A stretch of DNA of 64,000 nucleotides from Polynucleobacter sp. UK-Gri1-W3 (lineage in GTDB: Bacteria; Pseudomonadota; Gammaproteobacteria; Burkholderiales; Burkholderiaceae), in NCBI RefSeq assembly GCF_018881595.1, contig NZ_JACVQA010000001.1:61625-125624 (forward strand), in the 5' to 3' direction. Shown one piece after another: positions 36,785-46,097 of the stretch. Position 1 is the first letter of the stretch. The number at the start of each line of letters is the position of its first letter. The translations under genes and the position numbers were made by a program. The notes under the pieces are model-generated. The model was given only the letters and a program-made list of their open reading frames with translations. It was not told the origin of the DNA and searched no databases.

Positions 36785-36817
36785 AAAAAAGGATGCTGAA
36801 TAAACAGCATCCTTTTT
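36785..36817 (-). terminator. Terminator of the sucCD operon
   Basis: AAGGATGCTG and CAGCATCCTT form a 10-bp stem around AATAAA, with an A run to the left that reads as T on the minus strand. It lies just after the sucD stop codon. Confidence 0.85.
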
Positions 36818-36828
36818 CTTGCGGCTAA

Positions 36829-37722
36829 TTACAACATGGCCTTCAACAAAGCAGCCATTTCTGATGGGTTCTTTGTTACCTTGAAGCCACACTCTTCCAT
36901 AACGGCAAGTTTGGCATCTGCAGTATCAGCACCACCAGAAATCAACGCACCTGCGTGACCCATACGCTTGCCTGGAGGCGCTGTTACACCCGCAATGAAT
37001 CCAACTACAGGCTTCTTCATATTGTCTTTGCACCAGCGAGCAGCTTCAGCTTCATCTGGACCGCCGATTTCGCCAATCATAATGACAGCGTCAGTCTCTG
37101 GATCTTCATTGAACATTCTCATGATGTCGATGTGCTTCAAACCGTTGATTGGGTCGCCACCGATACCAACTGCTGTGGACTGACCTAAGCCAATGGATGT
37201 CAACTGACCAACAGCTTCATAAGTCAATGTACCGGAACGGCTAACAACGCCAATGCGGCCTTTCTTATGAATATGACCAGGCATGATGCCGATCTTGATT
37301 TCATCTGGAGTAATGATGCCAGGACAGTTAGGGCCTAGTAACAAAGTTTTCTTGCCACCAGCAGCCTCTTTAGCATGCATCTTGTTGCGTACTTCAAGCA
37401 TGTCACGCACTGGAATGCCTTCAGTAATACAAATCACAAAGTCGAGGTCAGCTTCAACGGCTTCCCAAATCGCAGCAGCTGCACCAGGAGGCGGAACATA
37501 AATTACAGAAGTAGTTGCACCAGTTTGCTGAGCTGCTTCTTTAACTGTTCCGTAAATTGGAATATTAAAAATGGACTCGCCAGCTTTTTTAGGATTTACA
37601 CCAGCAACAAAACAGTTTTTGCCGTTTGCGTATTCCTGACATTTTTCAGTATGAAACTGACCGGTCTTACCAGTAATTCCTTGTGTAATGACTTTGGTGT
37701 TTTTATTGATCAAAATAGACAT
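36829..37722 (-). CDS. sucD: Succinyl-CoA synthetase alpha subunit
   Basis: This 297-aa subunit holds the CoA-binding Rossmann domain and the phosphohistidine. It starts [20 protein letters not shown]. The active-site segment is [14 protein letters not shown] with its His. SRSGTLTYE and [14 protein letters not shown] are also present. It lies 15 bp after sucC. Confidence 0.96.
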   Translation of the reverse strand: MSILINKNTKVITQGITGKTGQFHTEKCQEYANGKNCFVAGVNPKKAGESIFNIPIYGTVKEAAQQTGATTSVIYVPPPGAAAAIWEAVEADLDFVICITEGIPVRDMLEVRNKMHAKEAAGGKKTLLLGPNCPGIITPDEIKIGIMPGHIHKKGRIGVVSRSGTLTYEAVGQLTSIGLGQSTAVGIGGDPINGLKHIDIMRMFNEDPETDAVIMIGEIGGPDEAEAARWCKDNMKKPVVGFIAGVTAPPGKRMGHAGALISGGADTADAKLAVMEECGFKVTKNPSEMAALLKAML

Positions 37723-37737
37723 ATCGAAATTCCTGGA

Positions 37738-38907
37738 TTATTTGTTTTTGGCAACAGCAGCAACTACCTTAGTAGCAGCTTCAGCCATTGAATCGGCGCT
37801 AATGATTGGCAAACCAGAGTCTGCAAGAATCTTCTTGCCCAACTCTTCGTTTGTACCCTTCATACGCACAACCAAAGGTACTGTCAGGTTTACTGCTTTA
37901 CATGCAGTAACAACACCATCAGCAATCACGTCGCAACGCATAATGCCGCCGAAGATGTTTACCAAAATTGCTTCGACGCTCTTGTTCTTGAGCATGATCT
38001 TGAATGCTTCGGTTACTTTTTCTGCGGTAGCACCACCACCAACGTCTAAGAAGTTTGCTGGCTCGCCGCCGAACAACTTAATGGTATCCATCGTAGCCAT
38101 TGCTAGACCTGCACCATTCACTAAACAGCCAATATTGCCGTCCAATGAGATGTAAGCAAGATCAAATTTAGAGGCTTCGATTTCAGCAGCATCTTCTTCG
38201 TCGATATCACGGTACGCAACGATCTCTGGATGACGGAACAATGCATTTGGATCAAAGTTGAACTTTGCATCCAAGGCCTTGATCTTGCCGTTACCTTCAA
38301 GAATCAATGGGTTGATTTCAACCAATGAAGCATCGGTATCCCAGTATGTCTTGTACAAGTTTTTAAATACGTCACGCGCCATTGGAATAGACGCCTCTGG
38401 AACGCCAATACCTTTAGCAACAATGTCGCAATCCGTATCTGTCAAACCAATCATTGGATCAACAAATACTTTGATAATTTTTTCTGGATGGGATTCTGCA
38501 ACTTCCTCAATGTCCATACCGCCTTCGCTAGAAGCCATGATCACATTCTTTTGTGTGCCACGGTCTGTAACGATGCTGAAGTAATACTCTTTTTTAATGT
38601 CCGCGCCATCTTCGATCAAGAGGCGATTAACTTTTTGACCATTTGGACCAGTTTGATGGGTCTTGAGCTGCATTCCCAAAATTTCTGAAGCATATTTCTT
38701 CACCTCGTCCATGCTTCTAGCCAATTTCACGCCGCCGCCTTTACCGCGACCACCCGCATGAATTTGCGCCTTCACTACCCACACCGGACCACCGAGTTTT
38801 TCAGCAGCCTTCACTGCCTCATCAACACTAAACGCAGGGATGCCATTAGGGACTGGCACATTAAATTGGCGAAGAAGTTCTTTGCCTTGGTACTCGTGAA
38901 TTTTCAT
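37738..38907 (-). CDS. sucC: Succinyl-CoA synthetase beta subunit
   Basis: This 389-aa ATP-grasp subunit of the TCA-cycle enzyme starts [20 protein letters not shown]. It has [21 protein letters not shown], and the [13 protein letters not shown] and [10 protein letters not shown] loops. The order sucC-sucD is standard. Confidence 0.96.
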   Translation of the reverse strand: MKIHEYQGKELLRQFNVPVPNGIPAFSVDEAVKAAEKLGGPVWVVKAQIHAGGRGKGGGVKLARSMDEVKKYASEILGMQLKTHQTGPNGQKVNRLLIEDGADIKKEYYFSIVTDRGTQKNVIMASSEGGMDIEEVAESHPEKIIKVFVDPMIGLTDTDCDIVAKGIGVPEASIPMARDVFKNLYKTYWDTDASLVEINPLILEGNGKIKALDAKFNFDPNALFRHPEIVAYRDIDEEDAAEIEASKFDLAYISLDGNIGCLVNGAGLAMATMDTIKLFGGEPANFLDVGGGATAEKVTEAFKIMLKNKSVEAILVNIFGGIMRCDVIADGVVTACKAVNLTVPLVVRMKGTNEELGKKILADSGLPIISADSMAEAATKVVAAVAKNK

Positions 38908-39095
38908 AATTACTCCGAAACGGTATCTTTTTTAGCAAGTGATGAGGATTAGTAAAACCGATGTTGCCTTGATCCCATACTTACTCTAGAAATAGCTAAA
39001 TTAGCCAAATTTGAATAAATGCGAACGGCTTGACCGACTCCATTAGTCTAGCATGCTGCAACGCCGCAAATTGCCTATGCTGATCCGTAATTGCC

Positions 39096-39617
39096 CTAAT
39101 CAGGGCTCTGGCCGCTGATCACTTTTGCAACTACTTCGGAGCCAAAACCCTTAGAAGCCAAAAAACGATACTGCCTAGCTTTCTCCTTTTGGTCCTGTGG
39201 TTGCACCCCATATTTTCTAGTCCAGAGATCAAATGCACGCTGAAATTCCGTCTCTTTGAGGCTCCCAAGAAGCTTGGCTGACTGTTTTGCATCCACGCCA
39301 GCCCTTTCTAGCTCATCGGCAATCTTTCGCATCCCGTAGCGCTCACTCCTGCGACGAACCAGGGCCTCTGCAAAGCGCTCGTCGGATAACCATCCACGAG
39401 CTTCAAAATCATCTAAAACCGCCTCAATTTGAGAATTTCTGGATTCGGGAGTCTGCTCTGCCTGCTCACCCCCTAGCTTGCCCCATCTCGCCTCTGATTC
39501 CGTCAGTTTGGCAGCCAGGCCTTTGCGACTGTATTCCCGCTGTGACAAAAGGCGCAAAGCCCGAGCTTTGAGACTCGGGCTTTGCTTGACCTTCTTGTTA
39601 CTGCTTAATTCTGACAT
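39096..39617 (-). CDS. recX: RecX regulatory protein
   Basis: This is 173 aa from the ATG at 39617; a TTG 12 bp upstream gives 177 aa. RecX binds the RecA filament and limits its activity. The family pattern of three-helix repeats is visible: ALRLLSQREYSRKGLAAKL, WLSDERFAEALVRRRSERYG, and KARQYRFLASKGFGSEVV. It directly follows recA, so it is probably under the same LexA control. Confidence 0.9.
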   Translation of the reverse strand: MSELSSNKKVKQSPSLKARALRLLSQREYSRKGLAAKLTESEARWGKLGGEQAEQTPESRNSQIEAVLDDFEARGWLSDERFAEALVRRRSERYGMRKIADELERAGVDAKQSAKLLGSLKETEFQRAFDLWTRKYGVQPQDQKEKARQYRFLASKGFGSEVVAKVISGQSPD

Positions 39618-39634
39618 TGAGTTATTCAACGCGG

Positions 39635-40726
39635 TTATTCGACTTCTTCTTCCTCGCTCAGCACATCAGTTACAACTGCTGAACCAGATTTAACGCCTAA
39701 TTTCTCACGAATTCTTGTTTCGATATCTTTAGCAATCGCTGGATTCTCTTTTAAGAATTCGCGCACATTATCCTTACCTTGACCAATACGATCACCGTTA
39801 TAGCTATACCAAGATCCTGACTTATCAACGAGCTCAGCTTCAACACCCATGTCAATGATCTCGCCTTCTCTAGAAATACCGGCACCATACATGATGTCAA
39901 AAATTGCTTCGCGGAATGGAGGAGAAACTTTGTTCTTCACAACCTTCACACGGGTTTCATTACCAACAACCTCATCACCTTTTTTGATACTACCGATACG
40001 GCGGATATCTAAACGCATAGAAGCGTAAAACTTCAGAGCATTACCACCAGTAGTGGTTTCTGGGGAACCAAACATCACACCAATCTTCATACGAATTTGG
40101 TTAATGAAGATCACAGTAGTGTTGGTACGCTTGATAGCGCCAGTCAACTTACGCAAAGCTTGACTCATCAAACGAGCTTGCAAGCCCGGCAAAGAGTCAC
40201 CCATATCGCCTTCGATCTCGGCTCTTGGAACCAAAGCAGCAACCGAGTCAATAACGATCAGATCAATCGAGCCAGAGCGCACTAAAGCATCTGCGATTTC
40301 TAATGCTTGCTCACCAGTATCAGGCTGAGAGATTAAAAGATTATTTACATCTACACCGAGACGTGACGCGTACTGCACATCCAGAGCATGTTCCGCATCA
40401 ATGAACGCGCAAGTGCCACCAAGCTTTTGCATTTCTGCAATCGCATGCAAGGTCAATGTTGTTTTACCGGAAGACTCTGGTCCGTAGATTTCAATCACGC
40501 GACCGCGTGCAAGACCACCAACTCCAAGGGCGATATCTAAACCGAGTGAACCACTAGATACCACCTGAATATCTTGACTAATTTCAGCATCGCCCAATCT
40601 CATGATTGAACCTTTGCCAAACTGTTTCTCAATTTGTGCCAGCGCTGCTGTGAGTGCTTTTTGTTTGTCTCCGCTCATTCCTTCAAATTCTGAAGAGGCT
40701 GATTGCTTTTTGTTATCCAAGGCCAT
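39635..40726 (-). CDS. recA: Recombinase A
   Basis: This 363-aa protein drives homologous recombination and triggers LexA self-cleavage. GPESSGKTT (Walker A), [12 protein letters not shown] (Walker B), the [21 protein letters not shown] region (L2 loop) and an acidic C-terminal tail (SEEEEVE) are present. An SOS box lies 72 bp upstream. Confidence 0.98.
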   Translation of the reverse strand: MALDNKKQSASSEFEGMSGDKQKALTAALAQIEKQFGKGSIMRLGDAEISQDIQVVSSGSLGLDIALGVGGLARGRVIEIYGPESSGKTTLTLHAIAEMQKLGGTCAFIDAEHALDVQYASRLGVDVNNLLISQPDTGEQALEIADALVRSGSIDLIVIDSVAALVPRAEIEGDMGDSLPGLQARLMSQALRKLTGAIKRTNTTVIFINQIRMKIGVMFGSPETTTGGNALKFYASMRLDIRRIGSIKKGDEVVGNETRVKVVKNKVSPPFREAIFDIMYGAGISREGEIIDMGVEAELVDKSGSWYSYNGDRIGQGKDNVREFLKENPAIAKDIETRIREKLGVKSGSAVVTDVLSEEEEVE

Positions 40727-40798
40727 TTTTTGATTCCCTTTTCACTATGTACTGGGCTTTTTCCCGAAGTTTTATCTACTGTGTAACAACTTAGGAGT

Positions 40799-40818
40799 TA
40801 CTGTATATAAAAACAGTA
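40799..40818. promoter_or_regulatory. LexA (SOS) box upstream of recA
   Basis: TACTGTATATAAAAACAGTA matches the enterobacterial and betaproteobacterial LexA palindrome (CTGT-N8-ACAG) with full half-sites. It lies 73-92 bp upstream of the recA start codon on the same transcription side. Confidence 0.85.
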
Positions 40819-40835
40819 CTCTTTGCAAGTGACTT

Positions 40836-41378
40836 TTAAACTGAATTTACGGATTCTTGACTAGGCTGCACTTGATTGACTCGGTCCCAGTAGAAAAACA
40901 GGGGTATAGCAACCGCCCAGACCACTCCCACTAGGATAAATCCAGTTACTTCGCTGCCAGGAACCCAAGATCCAGCCCCCATCCGAATACCCGCCTCATA
41001 AGACATGGGGCCAGCAATGCCCCCTAAAACAGCCCCTAAAACAGGTCTGCCGCGTAACCAGGTCAAGGAGCCATTAACGGTAGTGGCTACCAATACCCAT
41101 AAGACCCACATCCAGAGCGGCGATAAATACGGCGCCGGCCAATCATCCCGAAAATCCAGGTAGCCCAAATGCATGATGAGGGTGTCGGCCATCAAGCCAA
41201 AGATGAAGGCCTTCAATAAAAGGCTAATTTCTGTTTTGGGGGAAGGTGAGCGCCAAACGTGGAAGGCGATATAGGCCAGGGTGGCCACTACCGCCCAAAG
41301 CACTTGTTTATTGGCCGCGCCCAGCACACAGGCAAACCAACCAAGCTGGAAAATAACAAAGTTCCACAATTTCGCCAT
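40836..41378 (-). CDS. DUF2878-type membrane protein
   Basis: This is 180 aa from the ATG at 41378 (MAKLWNFVIFQLGWFACV); the frame to 41417 is 13 residues longer. Five or six hydrophobic helices and the LGYLDFRDDWPAPYLSPLWMW-type loop (around residues 72-92) fit the DUF2878 family of inner-membrane proteins. Function is unknown. It is the last chromosomal gene before Island A. Confidence 0.75.
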   Translation of the reverse strand: MAKLWNFVIFQLGWFACVLGAANKQVLWAVVATLAYIAFHVWRSPSPKTEISLLLKAFIFGLMADTLIMHLGYLDFRDDWPAPYLSPLWMWVLWVLVATTVNGSLTWLRGRPVLGAVLGGIAGPMSYEAGIRMGAGSWVPGSEVTGFILVGVVWAVAIPLFFYWDRVNQVQPSQESVNSV

Positions 41379-41430
41379 ACCCAGCACCCTAAGAAAAAGG
41401 CCACTGCCGGTGGGCAATGGCCTTTAGATT

Positions 41431-41444
41431 TGGTGGCGAATCAG
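41431..41444. repeat. Island A distal attachment site
   Basis: TGGTGGCGAATCAG duplicates the last 14 bases of the tRNA-Met gene (including CCA) and marks the far end of the element. Confidence 0.8.
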
Positions 41445-41597
41445 ACATTCATACTAGGCTTGTAACCTATTGATTTATATAACTGTCTTAACTCACCTAT
41501 TAATTTATTACTCACAAAGTTACTCACAATCCTCAATGTACCCCCTTAAAAACTGGTTTTTTGAGGTGTTGTATTTATTCACTCCATTATCCATAGA

Positions 41598-41771
41598 TTA
41601 GGAGGTTTTCGACTTTCGGTGTCTTTCCTCAAACTCTAGTGCCTCTTGGAATAAAGCCAATTCTTTGACCTTATCCTCTTTCTGCTTAATCAGGTCTTTT
41701 CCTGTGATGACCTGACTTTCCTTCAAAAGACTTTCAAGGGTAGGTTTAGGTTTCTTCAGGGAATCTTTCAT
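41598..41771 (-). CDS. Small charged protein of Island A (57 aa)
   Basis: An ATG at 41771 opens a 57-aa frame that overlaps the end of the preceding 60-aa gene by 26 bp. The product is highly charged and helical (MKDSLKKPKP..., LLKESQVITGKDLIKQKEDK, EALEFEERHRKSKTS). It has no recognised family. Tight packing with the upstream gene argues that it is real. Confidence 0.45.
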   Translation of the reverse strand: MKDSLKKPKPTLESLLKESQVITGKDLIKQKEDKVKELALFQEALEFEERHRKSKTS

Positions 41772-41928
41772 AGACTGTTTCTGCTGGCTCAGGTTTTAGC
41801 TTACCTGCCCTTCTTAGGGCATTTCGCTTGTCATCCTCTTGCATCTGTTTTCGCCATGCCTTGAAATCCTCATCCAAAGAGGTAAGTTTTTTGGGGCTTA
41901 ACTTAGCAAAGTATTCAATATTTGACAT
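41746..41928 (-). CDS. Small hydrophilic protein of Island A (60 aa)
   Basis: This 60-aa charged protein (MSNIEYFAKLSPKKLTSLDE...) has a central amphipathic helix. It overlaps the next small gene and follows the lipoprotein gene by 19 bp, so it is probably the tail of the same transcript. No family was recognised. Confidence 0.5.
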   Translation of the reverse strand: MSNIEYFAKLSPKKLTSLDEDFKAWRKQMQEDDKRNALRRAGKLKPEPAETVYERFPEET

Positions 41929-41947
41929 TACAAAAGAATCTTCAAAA

Positions 41948-42298
41948 TCATTTCATCTGAATAACAGTATTAGGAACAGGTTGTAGTTTTGGACGCTGAA
42001 GTTCTTTATCCCCAGCATTAAGGCACATAAATTCAATTTCTGACCTTGGATAGTTGCCAAGAATATAAGGTGGCTGAGTTTCTTTGGTTGAGGTTATCTG
42101 AAACTCCTTACCTTGCTTTGCACAGAATTGAACACCCTCAGTAATGATTTCCCCTTTCATTGTGCCAAGCCCTGGAAAGCCTGAACCTTGCTCTTTAGCA
42201 ATCATGTAAGTATCACGACCCATTGGAATAATTCCAGTTGAAGATGCAACGCAACCAGCCAATAAGGTAATTAGCAATGTTGGTAATAGGATTCTCAT
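41948..42298 (-). CDS. Island A lipoprotein 1
   Basis: This 116-aa protein has a lipobox (TLLAGC, Cys16). The mature part contains two further Cys, in QFCAKQG and FMCLNAG. It follows the same plan as the next lipoprotein upstream: lipobox, a central YMIAKEQ/YQVSAQY strand, a helix with F/Y-C-x-x-x-GK/GKEF/GKQF, then a late Cys. This suggests paralogy. It is probably an outer-membrane or surface lipoprotein. The role is unknown. Confidence 0.65.
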   Translation of the reverse strand: MRILLPTLLITLLAGCVASSTGIIPMGRDTYMIAKEQGSGFPGLGTMKGEIITEGVQFCAKQGKEFQITSTKETQPPYILGNYPRSEIEFMCLNAGDKELQRPKLQPVPNTVIQMK

Positions 42299-42332
42299 AT
42301 ATTTCTTATTTAGTTAGTTATTGTTAAGCCAC

Positions 42333-42650
42333 TTATCCACCATTGATATTGGTAATGGGAGGGGTGCTATCCCCACAATCAAAATTAATAACTGATTCCT
42401 GAGGAGACCAACCAACCACCCCAGACCTTTGCTCATTCAGAAATACAAACTGCTTACCTAAAGCCTGACAATATGCAATTGCTTTTTCCCCAGCCTCTTT
42501 ACTTGCCCTTCCCCAGCTACCATTGAAAGCACCATATTGAGCGGAAACTTGATAAGAATTGGTAGCGGTATTTTTTATGACCTCCGTCGTTCCGCAGGAA
42601 GATAAAGCCAAAGGAATACAAATTGCCAATAGGTATTTAACTTTTTTCAT
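42333..42650 (-). CDS. Island A lipoprotein 2
   Basis: This 105-aa protein has a lipobox (LALSSC, Cys19). The mature part has NSYQVSAQYGAF, AIAYCQALGKQFVFL and INFDCGD, parallel to Island A lipoprotein 1. Its ATG lies 1 bp before the stop codon of the coiled-coil exported protein gene, so they are coupled. Function is unknown. Confidence 0.65.
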   Translation of the reverse strand: MKKVKYLLAICIPLALSSCGTTEVIKNTATNSYQVSAQYGAFNGSWGRASKEAGEKAIAYCQALGKQFVFLNEQRSGVVGWSPQESVINFDCGDSTPPITNINGG

Positions 42651-43352
42651 TTAGTAAGTAGTGCAATTCATCGTGTTGCCAATCATTCGGCAGTTTGTAT
42701 TCGTAGGGCTATTTATATGAGGTGCAACCAATGGTGCGGTTTGCATTGGCACGAATGGTGCTTGATATGGCTTATTGTTCAAAATCATTTGGGTGGCTAA
42801 AGCATTTCTTTGGGCTTGATTTTGTGCCTCTGCCTGCTGTGCTTGTTGGTTTAACTGTTGCTGTCTTTGCTTATTTTGAGCATTGGCATTCTGATTTTGT
42901 TGGTCAAGATTAACCGCTTCGGCTTTCGCATTATCCGCATTGGCTTGTCTAGCTTTTGCAAACTGACCATAAGTAATCTTGCCAGCATATAAGTCTGCTA
43001 GATTGCTCTTGAATTGACTTATCAACCTTTCAAGAATTACAGCCACATTAGGGGCATAGTGGGAATGACTCCATTCAAGGCTTTGCTGAATACAGGGCTG
43101 TCTAGAAGAATCCCATTTAGCTAGGGCAGATTTTTCTGCTGGTGAAGGCTTTTTATCATTAGCAAGTATTTCAAGACTTTGCCCACTAACATTACCTAGG
43201 GCTACTTTGCCCTTTAGGACTTGAAGCTCAGGATTACTTTCCAAAGCACTAAAACATTCGGCACTTGGGTCTGTAGCCTGAGCAAATACAAATAAAGGCA
43301 TAAACAGGACAAAACCCAGCAAAGTTAGTTTTCTTATAGTTTTCATCATCAC
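42651..43352 (-). CDS. Exported Gln/Asn-rich coiled-coil protein
   Basis: This 233-aa protein has a signal peptide ending near FAQA (residue 26). Residues 60-130 are helical. Residues 145-195 are a Gln/Ala/Asn-rich coiled coil (NKQRQQQLNQQAQQ). The C-terminus has Cys in TNCRMIGNTMNCTTY. The C-terminal motif resembles small periplasmic proteins associated with envelope or secretion. It is first of a three-gene exported block in the island. Confidence 0.6.
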   Translation of the reverse strand: MMMKTIRKLTLLGFVLFMPLFVFAQATDPSAECFSALESNPELQVLKGKVALGNVSGQSLEILANDKKPSPAEKSALAKWDSSRQPCIQQSLEWSHSHYAPNVAVILERLISQFKSNLADLYAGKITYGQFAKARQANADNAKAEAVNLDQQNQNANAQNKQRQQQLNQQAQQAEAQNQAQRNALATQMILNNKPYQAPFVPMQTAPLVAPHINSPTNTNCRMIGNTMNCTTY

Positions 43353-43393
43353 CCCTTAATACTTCCATCTTAGCAATTCTTGGGTGACCATAG

Positions 43394-43603
43394 TCAATCT
43401 ATTAGCTTCTTTTCTTCCCTGAGCATTTGATTTAACTCCCTAAGCAATGCTTTGGTTTCGGCAAACCCATGCTTATAGGCATTTTTACTGGACTTCGCCT
43501 TACCCTTCAGTGTTTTAGCCCCTGTGGACTTCTCCCAAGGCTTCCAGTTCTGAATTAACTCCCTTTGCTTTTGCTTTCTTTCCTCTGTCCAGCCATTTGC
43601 CAT
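43394..43603 (-). CDS. Small basic protein typical of phage-like elements
   Basis: This is 69 aa from the ATG at 43603 (MANGWTEERKQKQRELIQNW). The pattern KPWEKSTGAKTLKGKAKSSKNAYKHG is a common small protein of proteobacterial phages and satellites, of unknown function, that often sits beside packaging or replication genes. It overlaps the upstream gene by 89 bp in another frame. A longer frame to 43696 is not preferred. Confidence 0.65.
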   Translation of the reverse strand: MANGWTEERKQKQRELIQNWKPWEKSTGAKTLKGKAKSSKNAYKHGFAETKALLRELNQMLREEKKLID

Positions 43604-44120
43604 CTTGAACCTCCAAAAGTTCGTTTGTCTGATTTGATAAATTTTCTGGAGAAGATTGAGCAACTCCATTATTGATTTGTTGATGCCCATGGGCAATGTT
43701 TGCCTGCTTGATAAAAGAGGTCTGGGAAGGTTGCTTCAGATTGATAAGTGTCTGAATCGTGTTTCTACTTTGGTTCTGGGCTTTGAAGCAAAGGTTCGTT
43801 AAGGTGGCTTTGATGTCCACATTCGTTTGAAGTGATGCCCTTCTTGATAAATTGCTAAACATCATATTGAGGGCTACTGCTTGGGAATAAAGCATTTCCT
43901 CCAATTTGGATAAGTCCCCTTTCTTAACCTCATCTATGCCTTGCCCAATTACTTCTCTTGCATATTCCATATCAACTTGAGTAGATACATTGGAGTTGTT
44001 TCCATCAATGATTAAAGCCCCCAATGTCTTAGGGTCTAGGATGTATTCAGTCGAAGCCTGCTCTAGGCTTTGACCTTCTTTGTAGGGAAGTCTAATTTGT
44101 TTTGTTTCTTTATCTACCAT
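43515..44120 (-). CDS. Hypothetical Island A protein (201 aa)
   Basis: This 201-aa soluble protein is helical in the middle: YAREVIGQGIDEVKKGDLSK and LEEMLYSQAVALNMMFSNL. Its C-terminal 60 residues are Gln/Asn-rich and basic. The pattern resembles a small phage-type protein often found upstream of the preceding ORF. It overlaps that gene by 89 bp and the upstream gene by 7 bp. No function can be assigned. Confidence 0.55.
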   Translation of the reverse strand: MVDKETKQIRLPYKEGQSLEQASTEYILDPKTLGALIIDGNNSNVSTQVDMEYAREVIGQGIDEVKKGDLSKLEEMLYSQAVALNMMFSNLSRRASLQTNVDIKATLTNLCFKAQNQSRNTIQTLINLKQPSQTSFIKQANIAHGHQQINNGVAQSSPENLSNQTNELLEVQDGKWLDRGKKAKAKGVNSELEALGEVHRG

Positions 44121-44380
44121 TCATTACTCCAATCTTCATTTGTCATTGCTCGCCCTGCCTCGCAAGCATTCTGTAAAGCCCTTAAACAGCCTATGGTGAG
44201 TTTTTTATCCTCAGCAAGGTCTAAGCACCAAGCGACATAGTCAGCTTCACTCCAATCGTTTTTAGGGGCAAGGAGGTTGTATAAATCCTCAAACTCCGCA
44301 ACATCCCTACTTGTTGGCTTAGCCTTACTGGGTGATTGCATAGACCGATTCAATTCCAGTCGTTCCGAAAGTTTTGTCAT
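44114..44380 (-). CDS. Small acidic protein of Island A (88 aa)
   Basis: This 88-aa protein has a helical middle (DLYNLLAPKNDWSEADYVAWCLDLAED, residues about 30-56). It starts just beyond the 9-bp repeat array and ends overlapping the next gene by 7 bp. No family was recognised. Confidence 0.5.
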   Translation of the reverse strand: MTKLSERLELNRSMQSPSKAKPTSRDVAEFEDLYNLLAPKNDWSEADYVAWCLDLAEDKKLTIGCLRALQNACEAGRAMTNEDWSNEW

Positions 44381-44393
44381 ATACCTGCATTAC

Positions 44394-44454
44394 TGCGATT
44401 CATGCGAATCATGCGATTTAGACATCTTGAATCGCACAAATCGCACCAATCGCA
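44394..44454. repeat. Symmetric 9-bp repeat array (possible replication origin)
   Basis: Three 9-bp-spaced copies of TGCGATT/TGCGAAT start at 44394, 44403 and 44412. After a short centre, three 9-bp-spaced inverted copies of AATCGCA start at 44430, 44439 and 44448. The array is just downstream of the primase-like gene's stop codon. Iterons beside a replication gene suggest an origin or a binding array for an element-encoded protein. Confidence 0.6.
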
Positions 44455-45990
44455 CTATCTGCCCCCCAGTAAATTTGGATTAATTGCCATCCATTCAATT
44501 TGGTTAATGATTGCGGTCTGTACTAGACCTTGTTCAATCAAGTATTCAATTGCTGGATTTACCCTGTCTGCTTTGCGAATGCTTGAGTTTTTACCTACCA
44601 GCTTTTTTTCATATGGATGTATGCCTATTGTTCTTACTAGCCAATTCAAAATCTTCTCTGCATCAATCTGCACCTGTGGCAAAGCCATTTTTAGGGCTTC
44701 ATTTAAGTAGTAATTTGCAACCTCTTTAGCAGATACCATGGTTTCTGCCGATATTTCATTGGCATTGGGTTCTATAGCCACTTGAAAATTTGCGGCAATA
44801 CGAAGGAGGTTTTCAGCAGATTTAGCCGCAATGCTCTTGATGGTTTGGTAGTCACCCTCAAAGCCCAAACCTTCCTCAACTAGGTTATGAAACTCAATCC
44901 ACTCCACCTTTGCTTCTGGCGATAGGTTGAGAACTGCAGGCTTAAGAACCCCATCCTCTAGGTTCATTGGCTTATCCAAGAATTGAGTAAGTATTTTTGT
45001 AAACCTATTAATGCGATTTATGCGATTTGGAGGTTCAGAGTAAAACCGCATGCCCATAGTTGATTCTGGCTGACACACTAAAAATCGACTGGTTAAGCCA
45101 ATTCCTTGAGCCATACCATTACCAATGCCTAGTAGCGACTTGTAAATTGATTCCTGCAACATCAATTGGAAGGTGAATCTGGGGCTGGCTACAAACCTAG
45201 TTCCTTCACCTCGTGTCACATCCTTAACGGACTGCCCATCCCATAACTTATTCCAAGTTGCAAAAGTTCTTTGGACATTTTCTGGTTTCGTTGCATAACC
45301 ACCCAACAATGTTCCAGCTTCATTTACACATCCATAGGCAATCGGAAATCCTGATAAATGCTTAATCAAGGCTTCAGTAGTAAATGTTTCCCATAGAATA
45401 ATTTTCTCAATTGGCGGTTCAGGCATTTTTAACCTGCGCAATTGATGCATTATTTCTTCAGGTGACTGCTTCTTACTACCAGACTTAATAGCACTTTTAG
45501 CCACTTCATAGGCTTCTAGCTCTAGCTTGTATTCCTGCATCTGATTTGAATACTCAAGATGCTGATTTGATTCCCAGACTTTAAAAGGCTCAAAACAAAA
45601 CCTATCAGCCGAAGATTTCCGCTCACCTGATTCAGCGACAGTCATAAACCATAACGAAATTGGAATGTTTGTATTGGCATCCCTAGCTACATCAAAATGG
45701 GCTTGTGCTGCACCACTTAACGCACCTAATGCACTATTCACCGCCAAAGCAATTGGGCATTGAGTAATTTCTACAACCTCTTGAACATGCTCACGAATAA
45801 TGTCAGGCAAAGCATCTAATGGAAATAGATTTCTGGCTGTAGTTTTGACATCCGGCTCAAACCATTCAAGGTTTTTTACCCAGCCGACCTCATCCCCATA
45901 AAATACTTTTGGTCTATCTTTATCCATCAACTTACTAGCTGCGGAATACATGGCTATAGCAGCAGTACCTCTATCTTGTATTGAAGTCAT
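44455..45990 (-). CDS. DUF3987 primase/helicase-like protein
   Basis: This 511-aa protein fits the DUF3987 family found in phages and integrative elements, thought to act in replication initiation. A P-loop-like segment VAESGERKSS lies near residue 130. An N-terminal PLDALPDIIREHVQEV and CPIALAVNSALGALS region precedes it, and a GRL-type ATPase region follows. Residues NRINRINR are encoded by the same 9-bp unit found in the repeat array downstream (plus strand, about 45006-45028). It is coupled by ATGA to a 36-codon frame. Confidence 0.75.
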   Translation of the reverse strand: MTSIQDRGTAAIAMYSAASKLMDKDRPKVFYGDEVGWVKNLEWFEPDVKTTARNLFPLDALPDIIREHVQEVVEITQCPIALAVNSALGALSGAAQAHFDVARDANTNIPISLWFMTVAESGERKSSADRFCFEPFKVWESNQHLEYSNQMQEYKLELEAYEVAKSAIKSGSKKQSPEEIMHQLRRLKMPEPPIEKIILWETFTTEALIKHLSGFPIAYGCVNEAGTLLGGYATKPENVQRTFATWNKLWDGQSVKDVTRGEGTRFVASPRFTFQLMLQESIYKSLLGIGNGMAQGIGLTSRFLVCQPESTMGMRFYSEPPNRINRINRFTKILTQFLDKPMNLEDGVLKPAVLNLSPEAKVEWIEFHNLVEEGLGFEGDYQTIKSIAAKSAENLLRIAANFQVAIEPNANEISAETMVSAKEVANYYLNEALKMALPQVQIDAEKILNWLVRTIGIHPYEKKLVGKNSSIRKADRVNPAIEYLIEQGLVQTAIINQIEWMAINPNLLGGR

Positions 45991-46097
45991 ACTGCACCTC
46001 CAATAAAAGTGTTGTTAACTAGTTTTAATTTAGATTTAGAATTAGGCTTGCCAAGGTCGCTTATTCTTGAAGTTTTGGAATAGGCGATTTTTTTCAT
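45987..46097 (-). CDS. 36-aa coupled small open frame
   Basis: An ATG at 46097 overlaps the stop of the upstream 70-aa gene (ATGA), and its own TGA overlaps the primase-like ATG (ATGA). The product is basic (MKKIAYSKTSRISDLGK..., KSKLKLVNN). Perfect coupling on both sides makes it likely to be translated, at least as a coupling leader. Confidence 0.5.
   Translation of the reverse strand: MKKIAYSKTSRISDLGKPNSKSKLKLVNNTFIGGAV

Noticed and set aside
44277-44710. Plus-strand frames with NRTNRTNRT repeats
   Set aside because: They are readings of the 9-bp repeat array and of the primase-like gene in other frames.
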